This document shows positions 36,069 to 47,531 of a stretch of DNA of 64,000 nt, piece by piece (within the stretch, counting starts at the first letter, position 1; each line of letters starts with the position of its first letter). The DNA is from Liolophura sinensis. Taxonomy: Eukaryota > Mollusca > Polyplacophora > Chitonida > Chitonidae. The notes below the pieces were generated by a model. That model was not told the origin of the DNA. It did no database searches and was given only the letters and a program-made list of their open reading frames with translations. The stretch lies in assembly GCF_032854445.1 (NCBI RefSeq), contig NC_088295.1:37745385-37809384 (forward strand), read 5' to 3'. The position numbers and the translations under genes were made by a program.

Positions 36069-37214
36069 ATTATCTACAGTTATATGGTTGACCAGTGTTT
36101 TGCGATTTAATTGGTTGGTTGGCTTGCTTCGAGGTGGCTAGATCGATTTGTAACTGGATATTAATTGGCCAGTTGCTTAATGATCCCTGTGGCTGTAAAT
36201 TTCACTGGCTGGCGTTGTAACTGCATGATTAACTGGAATGAGACTTGCTTTCTGACTGGTTTGTTGACCTTCTAGTTGTTTGAGCGGCTTGCTTACTAAA
36301 TTGTTTACTTGAATTTGCTGATTATTTGAAAACAAAGCTAACTTTGTAATTGCTAAGTTGATTTAGTATGGCTGTTGACTCTATTGTTGGATGCTTAGCT
36401 GTGAATTTTTGGTTAATTGATTGCTTGGTTGGTTACGTGGATGGTTGGTGTCACTGATTCTCATCAAAGATATCCAGTCAAATATAGTGACGTCCAAAGG
36501 AAACTTTACCAAGGCTTTGGGAGACGACCGAACAAAAGCAACCACATGTTGCATCTGCAAAAGATATGTATTCAAGAGAGTGATGTTTTAGGATGGTGTG
36601 AACTAGATGAGACTTCATGATAGGAGAAACATTTTCATGAACAGTCACACAAAGACGCATGTGTGTCCAAATGAAACATTTGAAAGTTAAAATCGCATTT
36701 GTAAAGTTTCTTTTAGACGTCAGTATATGTGAAATATTAATCGAACCCAGATGTCCGAGACATGACACGGCACGTTCATACATAATTATTATAGATAGAA
36801 ACTCTCTTTCCTGTGCTGTTTTTCAGGCGTGTTCCTTAAAGGCTGTAACTGTCACTGATTCTGGCTAATGAGAAATCATGTTATAGTGTGGCTTCAAAAT
36901 AAGATTTCTAAAGGACACATCAAGGTTTCTTTAGCTTTGATGTCCTTTCCGCAGACTCAATCTGATATGTGTATGTCAGGAACTGGGGGTTTCTAACCTT
37001 TTTAAATCAATAACTGTACTGGTACCAAGTTAATTTGTATAACTATTTCACATTGTATGAAGCTCAAAGTCATTATCCCTGTGAGACACCTTAAAGTGTC
37101 ATGGTTATTTTCATACAGAATGTTTCATACCAGAATATGCCTTGGAATTATACACAGAACCAGTCGTATACATATGATTTGGGAGTGATTTTGTGGTCAA
37201 AACTGTCACTGTAT

Positions 37215-37345
37215 ATTCGGGTTCAAATCCAGGTATTGTAGGGCTTTGATAACAAAATACCCAGTCGACGACACTCGCGTGGCTGTTCGCATAGTCTAAT
37301 GTTCACTGAAGACATTTTGCCTTCCGCCAATATGGTAGGCATGTG
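37215..37345 (+). repeat. SINE family C fragment
   Basis: The B box GGGTTCAAATCC (37219-37230) is followed by a body containing CATAGTCTAATGTTCACTGA and AGACATTTTGCCTTCCGCC. That is the counterpart of the 32407-32612 element in the opposite orientation. Confidence 0.6.
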
Positions 37346-38182
37346 TGTAAGCCGCAGGTGAGGAATTTTTTCAGTAATTGCCAGAGGGCGGTGGTATTTC
37401 CAAAATTTCTGTTTCTTAAACTCATCATCTATCGTATTTGAGAAAGATTTGTTAATAAGTATGGTGTTAATTGCAACTTTCAAATAATCAAATGTACATA
37501 CAATTTCATATTTTGTATTTTTTTTCCAATATAACCGGCTAAAAAGTAGGAGAAAGCCAAGAATATATAGCCTTAAATCCTTTCTTTGTATCATATTTGG
37601 CCGAAAACGTTATATTTGCTGTAAACGAATTGTCTCGGTCTCTTGCAACCCTTCTGAAGCTTTGAAATATGACAATGCCGTTAACCCATTAGAAAACTGA
37701 CCTGCAAAAGACAAAAGTTTAAAAAAAACCAACAGAATATGTTGTCGCCGGTTAAGGCCATCATCGTACCATTGTTTCAATGCAGTTTTCGCCCGTCAAT
37801 GTTACGAAGCGATTGAGAAAAGTGGAAACGTTGACATGATGGTCATGGCTTCGTAGCTCGCTTTTCGCTATGTGCCATCGAGCCATCGATCGAGACCTCT
37901 GTGGCTCAGGTCGTCAAAGCGTTGTCACGCTGCGACTAAAAACCATCATCTTACCATAGCTTCGTCCCGTCCTTACGTCTCATCGCCCCTATTCCTTGGT
38001 ATCACCGTATCATCTTTTCGTAACCTCAAGCCATTGTCTCGATAGTGCATGGTATTTTATTTCTAATTTCGCATCATGTGCGTCATTCTCTGATTCCACA
38101 AAGCTTGTCTGTAGGTATAGATAACGATAAAGGCCACAATGCAAGGCTTCGGCCATATGAGAATATTTCAGGGCGGAGGATT

Positions 38183-38199
38183 GGGGGGGGGGGGGGGGG
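38183..38199 (+). repeat. G17 homopolymer
   Basis: Seventeen consecutive G stand in an otherwise mixed region. The tract could form a G-quadruplex, and it is a place where assembly length is unreliable. Confidence 0.85.
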
Positions 38200-38260
38200 C
38201 GGTGGCACGAAGCGATATAGTATGATAATACGAAGTCATGGCTCTATGCTACGATCATAC

Positions 38261-38442
38261 GATTTATTTATTCATTTATCTGATTGGTGTTTTATGCCGT
38301 ACTCAAGAATATTTCACTTATACGACGGCGACCAGCATTATGGTGGGTGGAAACCGAGCAGAGCCAGGGAAAACCTACGACCATCCGCAGGTTACTGGCA
38401 GACCTTCCCACGTGCGGCCGGAGAGGAAGCCAGCATGAGCCG
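38261..38442 (-). mobile_element. SINE family A, 5'-truncated (minus), with target-site duplication
   Basis: It is the reverse complement of the family A body and tail. CGATCATAC occurs at 38252-38260 and 38443-38451, marking the insertion. The tRNA-like head is missing, consistent with incomplete reverse transcription. Confidence 0.85.
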
Positions 38443-38830
38443 CGATCATACAATGATACGAAGCTGTGGCACGATAACACGAAGTGATGATGCGAAGTGA
38501 TGACGCGACGAACAGTTGCAATCAAAGCGACTGAGAAGAGACTGAGATTCTTATATTTGTATTCGACCTTATCCACACACTGTGACTTTAAAACTTGAGT
38601 TTGATGTCATGCCTAGAGCATCGACTGCATCACTGTAAACTCGTGACTGTCTCTCTCTTACATGTTAAGAGCTTTGTTTGCTATTGATGATATTATTTCT
38701 TATATACTTGTATTCCTTTGGGAGCGGGAGGTATAAGCTACTTTGGAAACGATCGCGCGATTATCGTCCGTTCATGGTTCACGAGTGGTGTACGAAAGTT
38801 GGATTTACTGCTTAGATTCATACAATGCAA

Positions 38831-39053
38831 CGGAGCCTCCGTGGCCGAGTGGTTAACCGGTAACGCAGCATAATGAATTAGGAGCCGCTTGCCAATGCCT
38901 TCACTATATGAGTTCAAGTCATCTTCAAGCTAGCTTCGTCTCGGGTACGTTATAAGGTCTTCCAGCAACCTGCTGATGGTGGTGGGTTTCCCCCGGGCTG
39001 TCTAGTTTCATCCAACTATAGCGGTGATAAATGTAATACTCTTGAGTACTGCG
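38831..39053 (+). mobile_element. Diverged SINE family A variant
   Basis: The head reads GGAGCCTCCGTGGCCGAGTG with a GTTCAAGTCATC B-box region. The body keeps CAGCAACCTGCTGATGGT and GGGTTTCCCCCGGGCTGT. It ends at a tail (CGTCAAACAACAATT) that served as the target for the next SINE. Confidence 0.8.
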
Positions 39054-39066
39054 TCAAACAACAATT

Positions 39067-39296
39067 GGGGCCTCCGTGGCTCAGTTGGTTAGCGCGCTAG
39101 CGCAGCGTAATGACCCAGGAGTCTCTCACCAATGCGGGTCGCTGTGAGTTCAAGTCCAACTCATGCTGGCTTCCTCTCGGTTGTACGTGGGAAGGTCTGT
39201 CCAGCAACCTGGCCCTGCCCAGTTTCCACCAACATAATGCTGGCCGCCGTCATATAAGTGAAATATTCTTGAGTGCGGCGTAAAACACCAATCAAA
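39067..39296 (+). mobile_element. SINE family A inserted in the tail of another SINE, 13-bp target-site duplication
   Basis: The head (GGGGCCTCCGTGGCTCAGTT), A and B boxes and tail are intact. A ~25-bp internal stretch of the body is missing. TCAAACAACAATT is perfect at 39054-39066 and 39297-39309, so this copy is younger than its upstream neighbour. Confidence 0.92.
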
Positions 39297-40678
39297 TCAA
39301 ACAACAATTAAGTCAAAATTTTAAATCAAACAATGTGGTGAACAGCATGTCGTTGAACCAAAAAGTGCGAGCTACCGAAGGGAGGTAGGATATCGGTGGA
39401 TTTTGTTCTGTATAGTTTAATACACTCATAAATAATAGGTTCCTTTTATACGTTCTTCCGCCTAAGCCCGGCTTTGGAGATTAGACTAATATTGACCCGG
39501 GGGACTCGTTCATATCGGCTCTCATTTTATCTGACGACTCGTCTTACATTGATGATAAGCTTTCTACTTTACCGATGATACAATTTTTCTTCTTACATGG
39601 GATTAATATAATTAAGCAAGGGATACGCTTTTGCTAAACCCATGCATGTTATGCAGAGCATCTAAAAACATTTATGGTTGACATGTTAAAACCAGCATAG
39701 GCATATGGGTTTATCGATATATCCAGAGCCGACTTAAAATGTCATACAACTAGGGGATTACATTAAGTGTAAGTTTTCTTACTCTACCTGGAATTCATCA
39801 AAGCCACTTTTGTCCCAAGAGGCATTGAGCTCTGCCGTACTCTTTAATTATGCACAGAAGAACTAAGCTGCGCCTATTTGCCTGACTTGATAGCCTGACG
39901 GAGTTTAACGGTTGTATTCATGTGCATGTCTATAAACACTGACAGCATATTTATTGTAGAATGATTCTTTACCCTCACTGACAGTGATGGGCAGGTGTAA
40001 CTTGGGAGGAATAACTTGATCAACATCACACCTGTTTTATGTTCTCTTTCGGCCTGTTCACAGTAACAGTGTATATATGCAGTAAATGACATGAATAAAA
40101 TAACAAGGTCCACAGACATAATCTTGGTTATATATCCTTTCTCTTCCCACCACTTTCACTTGCGCAGTGAGCAGTGGTACGATGGTATTATATATTACCG
40201 GTACTATATATGATATAGGATACAGGTACAACATGACGGTATATACGAATCGATGGTACGATACGATTGCATATATCACAATTTACATCGCGATGGTACG
40301 ATATAATGGTACGATACGGTGGTACGATAGTGCAGGCTGCGTGAAATTCGCTTCACAATCTCTGCCAAAATGTCAGGCGCTGCCATGATGCCTCAGATTT
40401 TTGGCTTTCGTTTGTGTTTAACACTGTGATCAAAACTTGTATGTATAAGTTGCAGCCGAATCAAAAAGGACTGGATTTGAAGACTCGACTTTTGGTCAGG
40501 TGTCTAATAGTTGCAGCGCTTTAACCATGCAGGTGGATACTAATACATATGCGCAAACTTCTGCTTTGTAGCATAATATGCCACGCTCATATACCGTTAC
40601 GGAATGTTGAAGTCGCTCTGATGGCGAGCATGCATATAGCAGCTTTTAATTCCTGTGACACGACAATAACACTTGTAC

Positions 40679-41652
40679 ATGCACAATGGTTTGAGCACCT
40701 GTGTTAACACTGCGCAGTATTTACAAAAGTGCATACTCAATGGTTTGAGCACCTGTGTTAACACTGAGCAGTATTTACAGAAGTGCATGCACAATGGTTT
40801 GAGCACCTGTGTTCACACTGAGCAGTATTTACAGAAGTGCATGCACAATGGTTTGAGCACCTGTGTTAACACTGAGCAGTATTTACAGGAGTGCATGCAC
40901 AATGGTTTGAGCACCTGTGTTAACACTGAGCAGTATTTACAAAAGTGCATACTCAATGGTTTGAGCACCTGTGTTAACACTGAGCAGTATTTACAGAAGT
41001 GCATGCACAATGGTTTGAGCACCTGTGTTCACACTGAGCAGTATTTACAGAAGTGCATGCACAATGGTTTGAGCACCTGTGTTCACACTGAGCAATATTT
41101 ACAGGAGTGCATGCACAATGGTTTGAGCACCTGTGTTCACACTGAGCAGTATTTACAGAAGTGCATGCACAATGGTTTGAGCACCTGTGTTAACACTGAG
41201 CAGTATTTACAGAAGTGCATGCACAATGGTTTGAGCACCTGTGTTAACACTGAGCAGTATTTACAGAAGTGCATGCACAATGGTTTGAGCACCTGTGTTC
41301 ATACTGAGCAGTATTTACAGAAGTGCATGCACAATGGTTTGAGCACCTGTGTTCATACTGAGCAGTATTTACAGAAGTGCATGCACAATGGTTTGAGCAC
41401 CTGTGTTAACACTGAGCAATATTTACAGGAGTGCATGCACAATGGTTTGAGCACCTGTGTTAACACTGAGCAGTATTTACAGGGGTGCATGTACAATGGC
41501 TTGAGCACCTGTGTTAACACTAAGCAGTATTTACAGGAGTGCATGCACAATGGTTTGAGCACCTGTGTTAACACTGAGCAATATTTACAGGAGTGCATGC
41601 ACAATGGTTTGAGCACCTGTGTTAACACTGCGCGGTATTTACAGGAGTGCAT
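40679..41652 (+). repeat. 54-bp minisatellite, 18 tandem units
   Basis: Units contain TGCATGCACAATGGTTTGAG and CACCTGTGTTAACACTGAGC, with few substitutions. Variants include GTTCACAC and GTTCATAC for GTTAACAC, and AAAAG, GAAG or GGAG at the end. Since 54 is divisible by 3, the array stays open in one plus frame through its whole length (18-residue repeats such as MHNGLSTCVNTEQYLQKC) and in long runs on the minus strand. I see no signal peptide, promoter or splice context. Units 1-3 and 5-7 share the same variant order, which shows a 4-unit (216-bp) duplication. Confidence 0.93.
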
Positions 41653-42997
41653 GATAATGATCAGATTACACTCCTCGATTGTGTGAGTCCATGACGTTAG
41701 TTATATTAGATTATATTAGGTGCTAGAATTACTAAAATATATACACTGTCTACTATTTAAGGAAAAAATACTTCGTATGAACTTAGTCGACTCAGCTCTT
41801 AACAGATTTGTTCTGTTGGTCCACTTTATTAACTTCATAAAAGTTCACTGCTAGGAGAAACACAATATAAAATTTTCCATTTACGGTGGTTTCTTTTCTG
41901 TTTTTGACTGATTATTCATTTTTTCTGTATGTGGCATATACAAGTACACTTCCTGTTTCGGCCAATCGTCATATTCACTCACTTGTGTTCATATTTTAGA
42001 CATTGCAAACGCGGAATACATAAATATATGAATTCTAGTTCATTCCGAATCTCGACTTTGTGTTCAGCCACACGCATCGTGCGAATTTAATTTGTGTCTG
42101 TCAGTCTACGTTTTCACTGGATCATGCATGAAATGCGATTAGCGTATTTACATGTCTCCTATATCCTATATGACCTTTCCTTTGCCATTTAAACAAATAT
42201 CTCAGGTTGTCCGTAGATTTCTTAATCAGTTTATCCAATTTACTAATTGTCTGATAATCTGTTTTGAAGACATGATATCTACGAAATTTTGCTAAGATGC
42301 AAGTTTGGTTCCTTCGGATCATTGTTCAAAAGAACAACAACGTTTGTGAAATCGTAGGGCTTGATAGGACGTCTAAAACCCAACTTTTGAAATAATCGTA
42401 CCTGCATGGTTGAGCATATTAAAGACTCCTTATCTAAATACCTTATCTAAAGCAGAAAACTCCGGCTGATTAGAAAGCTCGGACCGTGGTCATGTAGCCA
42501 AGGTAAAAAATCCTATAATCCGTAATCATGCATGTACCCATGGGTTTTCAACGATCCTATATACTAAGTCATGTTGTGATGGAGTCCACGATAAGGCATG
42601 TCTATGGCCGGCTTCAGGTGGGTAATATTTGGCTTGGTTTATTATTACATGTTTCACATTGCAAACTAATATGGTGCTATGAGACTGAAATCAAACGAGA
42701 CGTCATAAGTTGATTCGTGTTCTTTATAGGCAAGGAACCTTGCCAATGCCATATGACTGCCTGTGTCTGTATTAGTAGTTTATACTCAACAAACAATATA
42801 AACGCACGAAACAATTTTATATTGTTTTCTCTCAGTATTAAATAACGTGGCAACTCAACAATTAGGGTAAGTGTCCAGTATTAATTGTGGCTTCAATTTC
42901 CACCAGATTTTTATATTTTACGGCAATAATCCAGAGGCTATCGCTTCTTGAAAACAGAATGGTCGGTAATCAGAGTTCATGCTCTTCGTATTAAATG

Positions 42998-43265
42998 GGG
43001 GGCCTCCGTGGCTCAGTTGGTTAGCGCGCTAGCGCAGCGTAATGATCCAGGAGTCTCTCACCAATGCGGTCGTTGTGAGTTCAAGTCCAGTTCATGCTGG
43101 CTTCCTCTCCGGCCGTACGTGGGAAGGTCCGACAGCAGCCTGCAGATGGTCGTGGGTTTCCCCTCGGGCGCTGCCCGGTTTCCTCTTACGTTAATGCTGG
43201 TCGCTGTCGTATAACTGAAATATTCTTGAGTACGGCGTAAAACACCAATCAAATAAATAAATAAA
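42998..43265 (+). mobile_element. Full-length SINE family A with 12-bp target-site duplication
   Basis: Head, A box (TGGCTCAGTTGG), B box (GTTCAAGTCC), body and an (AAAT)n tail are all present. TCGTATTAAATG flanks it perfectly at 42986-42997 and 43266-43277. Confidence 0.93.
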
Positions 43266-44483
43266 TCGTATTAAATGTTAACAGTGAACACAGTCGGTAC
43301 TGGATGTTGTGAGTATATACTACAGCTATCAGGTACCCAGTGGGCACATAAACTGAAGCTTCGTATGCGTCAAAAATCAGAAAATATTTAAAGCAAATGT
43401 TGGTCACAATTAATGAAGTTGGAGCAGCAAAATTTCATAATCCTATAGTAACATGCGTTAACCCTTAACCGAAGGCAATATAAGCGACTGGACAACCCAA
43501 GCATGACTGACTATAATCGTCCTGCACAAGGGTAGTATCTCTCGTGTATATAAAGTAAGTGACAATCCAATTTCTTAATGAATGATTGTTTTAGCAAACA
43601 ATGCAATAGAATACCTGTTTGGCCATTGACAATGGTTGGCATATTTTCTTCCAATGTTAATTGTTTATGTTTATGTCCTGATTTTGCATATTGTTCGCCA
43701 AGGTACGTATATATATATAAGCATAACTGTTTTTGGCCATGCCCCTTTTCTATTCCATCGAATTACATATATAGGAGAGCCCCACATGACCACATGTTCT
43801 GAAAACAATTTCAGTTAAATTTCTTATTTTTAATTTATATCGCATATTTTTTCTTGTCTATTTTAAATTATACATTCTGTTGTTTCGTCAGTTGATGTGA
43901 TTAATGAACAGTGTGGCCTAATTTATCTTGGGCAATGGGATCTAAATTATCATGTCTTGGGCAGTATGATCTATTTTAGATACAAGCTGACAAAAAACAT
44001 TGTTTGCGCACTATATATGCATAAATAATTGAATTATCCTTCTCGTCCGGAAATAATCAGCTGGACATAGACACAATATCGGCTTGTCGTTTTTGATGGA
44101 TTTATTACATCTGCTAATGACATGGCAATATCCGGTGTGTGGAAAAAACAGGAAATAATACCATGATCACAAAAAATTCCTTAAAACTAATCACACACAT
44201 CGTAAAAAGCTGAAACTTAATCCTTAACTTGTTTCTTCCCGTCGTCTAGGTAATTTATCTACATTTTTCCTAAAAGATCGGAATGTTACCGAAAGAGAAC
44301 GACATCCACTGACAGCTATTTTGAATTCCATCAAATATATGGGATATGGTTTAAGTGTGATAATGCCGTTATTTAGTTACTAACGTGACATGCATTTTGA
44401 ACACGGGGGTCAGGAATTTAAATGTATTTTACATAAATAATTTAATAACGTGTCCCTGTCCTGTCGGGTCCTAATTCTGCTTA

Positions 44484-44692
44484 AGGCATGGCGCTAAAGG
44501 GCGCGTAACTTATATTAACAGTTAGAATAAAACCCTAAAAGAGGTAAACAAGAAGCTGTTTTTCATCAGATACGTGGCATCGACATGGCTGAAATACTGT
44601 CGATGTGGCGTTAAGCCATTATCATTCATTCAGTCAGTCATCATATATGTGTAACCACTTGTCAACTAACTAAAACACCGCTGCTCTACTTT
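44484..44692 (+). repeat. Unclassified interspersed repeat E, copy 2, interrupted by a SINE tail
   Basis: Both flanks match 30007-30165. Between them, about 44577-44650 holds a SINE 3' end (GGCGTTAAGCCATTATCATT and CATTCAGTCAGTCA) that is absent from copy 1. Confidence 0.6.
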
Positions 44693-44753
44693 TACTCCCT
44701 TTGGCAAGTTGGTGACCAGCTTTTGCACATGTCACGTACATGAGAACACAATA

Positions 44754-44920
44754 TTGATGCAGGACAACTGGTCCATAGTGAGCGTTTACGAACACCCCAC
44801 GAGCAGAGCGAGCGGCATAATTTACAAATCCCTGTCCATGACTGGCATCAAACGCACACCACGTATATCCATCTCGATTGAAAGGCAGGTACGTTTAACC
44901 ACTAGACCACGACCACTAGA
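44754..44920 (-). repeat. tRNA-derived SINE, family C-like (minus)
   Basis: Read on the minus strand it begins GTGGTCTAGTGGTTAAACGT, a classic tRNA-like A-box region. Its body end (reverse of GATGCAGGACAACTGGTCC) resembles family C. A further head-like fragment in the same orientation lies at about 48905-49050 (reverse of GATTGAAAGGCAAGCAACC). Confidence 0.55.
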
Positions 44921-45389
44921 CTTCTCCGAGATTTGGAATTTTAAACATCGTGCACATTTGTCTTGCATTGTAAACATGAACTGTATTTTTGTATGTACAA
45001 TCATATTTTGTATCACTGGGGACCAGTGGTTTGTTACCAATAAAATCCAGCGTTCAAATTGAGCTGCAGGACAAACGGATTATCCCCACCTACATATACA
45101 AACCCGTAAACATAACCTGGAGTTCGTCGCAAAACACCATGCAGCCTGTGATGGAGAAACAATTTCAGAAAAATGTCACAGAAGAAGAAACCGAGTAGGT
45201 TTGCGTGATGCTAAAAGCATTTAATTACATCGTCATTGTCCGGAAACATTTGCCAACAGAATTAACAGCTTTAAGAAGATGGTGGGGAAATAGTGATTGA
45301 TCAATCACTAAATGAAGATGTGTGTAAAACGCAATGTGTATATATGATCAGGACTATTGAACGAGATAACTTTCACTTTGGGCTTTACG

Positions 45390-45452
45390 ATTTTTCTGAT
45401 TGATGTTTTACTGCGTGTTCAGGACAACATTTTACCTGTATGACGGTGATTA
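45390..45452 (-). repeat. SINE family A fragment (minus)
   Basis: TCTGATTGATGTTTTACTGC and the following TTTTACCTGTATGACGG resemble the reverse complement of the family A 3' end, with heavy divergence. Confidence 0.45.
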
Positions 45453-46904
45453 GGTGTATCCCGTTGTGCCACTGAACACGCTAAATATTCCACACAGCAA
45501 CGATGTCAGTTTCATTTCTGGCTTTATTGCTTTGATTTACTTAATTAACTGAATGCATCGACATTACTGTGAACCTAAAATTTTATGAAACATTTATGCA
45601 CGTCCCATACAATCATTACAATACAATCATTTTGACAATCACATAAATGTGTACAGGTAAATTTTATATGGTTTCATACTAAATCATTCACGAATGGCTT
45701 GATAAGCCACACATCCATAAATCTTGTGAATATGTCAGAAAACGACCAATAGCCTGCACACAGAGAATAAATCTGAATTATAAATAATCTGAAAATATAA
45801 TAGGGGGTAAAAGTGATATATAAAGACCTGTAAAGATCGTACACGGAAATATGTTAATAATATCGTTTTCAAGAAAACAAAACAAGTTAAACCGCATGAG
45901 TTGAAAACATTACCTCAGCAGTAATGTGGAGCTACATAAATGAAATTTCAAATGATCAGTTCCTACATACATATACCATATGCGGTGTACGATCAACATA
46001 TGTATATGGTTGAATAGATTAATTATACCCATTTTCATAAAAAAATATAACTCATTACTTTCAAAAACTATGGAACTGTAGTTTCAAAAAATATGGACTG
46101 GTTGAATAGCCACAAAATATCTGAAAATGAATAATACAACTTGCAGCAAAACACAAGAAGACTTTCGTGGAGAAGACCTCGCGTATAGTAATCTTAAGAA
46201 AAGTACAATTACCCTACAGCAGTACACAACTGGAAACTCCTCCTGTATACGTTTGGTTCATATATAGCGACTTCTGACGATCATGTTTGATGTTCTTGTA
46301 GGGTGATCCACCAAAGTCATCAAAATAACTGTCTTACCCATCCATTGGCCTCTATCAGTATACCTTTGGTTGAGTTATATTCATTAATTATATTTGACTA
46401 GGTAACCACATCAAAACTTTCAAACATTTCAATAATAATAATAATAAGACATTAATAAAAACAATATAAATTGTATATAGAGTATAACAAAAATATAAGG
46501 GTACGTTTAATGTCTATTAGCAAATGCCATTCGACAAAAGATGATGTGAGATTCTCCGAGAAATTAAATCAAAATAAAGCCATACACATATTCTGGATTG
46601 GAGTAAGCAGCTGTTTTACAAAGATATATTCCCTGACTAGTTTAGCTGTCATTTAATTCTGTACAGGAAATCTGTATACAGATGGCATTATTCATAGGGA
46701 TCTCGTTATTACCAGTCCAGTTGCGTCTTATGCCTTCCAGGCGAGCACTGGAATATACTGTTTTACTGGTTAAATGTCTAATCATCTATTCACACTTATA
46801 TATATATGGCAACTGCATTTACTTATATATATGACGCTCGCACCCGAGTGCTTATAGCTCAAACTATTCACTTACTTCACTCTGCCAAGTGTTGCATGCC
46901 CAAC

Positions 46905-47360
46905 CTTTAAAATGTCCTACACTTGGTTCTAGACCGAAGTATGCAGTAAGCATATCGTTAGTCAAAATCACACAGAATGTCCTACACTTAGACCATACTG
47001 ATGGAATGCTTTACTATATCAGTAAGAAAATAATTAATCAAAATCACAGGGAATGTCCTACACCTGGTTACAGACTAATGGAATGCTTTACTATATCAGT
47101 ACAAATCGTTAGTCATAATCATGCAGAATGCCCAACAATACCAGTAAGCAAATCGCTAGTCAAGTTCACACAGAATGTCTTACACTTGGTCACAGACTGA
47201 TGAAAGGCTTTATGATATCAGTAAGCAAATCGTCGGTCATAATCACGCAGAATGTCCAACACTTAGCTCCAGGCTGATGTTTAAGCTTACCTTCACCAGT
47301 TAACATATCGTTAGTCATCTACTCAAGATGTTCTACGCTTGGTTGCAGACAAGCCTATAT
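46905..47360 (+). repeat. Tandem repeat of about 76 bp, ~6 diverged units
   Basis: Units share TAGTCAAAATCACACAGAAT, GTCCTACACTTGGT and CTATATCAGTAAGCAAATCG. One unit (about 47130-47178) is internally deleted to about 47 bp. The 46889-47200 open frame is a by-product of the repeat. Confidence 0.8.
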
Positions 47361-47531
47361 GAATCGCTTGAAGCACAGTTAGCCCGAACCTCAATTTCAC
47401 TTCATTTCTTCAGAAGATTATACGTTTTCCCAGAGGGTAACTACAGGCTTAATCATCACATATAGAGCTGTCTATATACACAGAATATACATAATCACAT
47501 TTCAATTGATCCAGTCACAAAAGCCACATGA

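Larger units (their letters stand above)
29320..47530. other. Gene-poor, repeat-rich region between the GPCR and DNAJC12
   Basis: No conserved protein-coding exon is visible over 18 kb. Supportable contents are listed separately: SINE families A, B and C, an unclassified repeat in two copies, a G17 tract, a 54-bp minisatellite, a ~76-bp tandem repeat and one TATA-containing candidate promoter. Low-complexity stretches include TTGG/TTGCTT-rich DNA (36100-36450), ATGATACGAAG-like DNA (37740-38520) and GGTACGATA-rich DNA (40170-40330). A CpG-dense stretch lies at 35215-35400. Confidence 0.5.

Noticed and set aside
40679-41652. CRISPR-like array
   Set aside because: Units are contiguous copies without distinct spacers, and the genome is animal.
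40673-41686. 337-residue repetitive open frame as a protein-coding gene
   Set aside because: Openness follows from a 54-bp stop-free unit. The first codon is TTG, differences between units are mostly amino-acid changing, and no signal peptide, promoter or splice context is visible.
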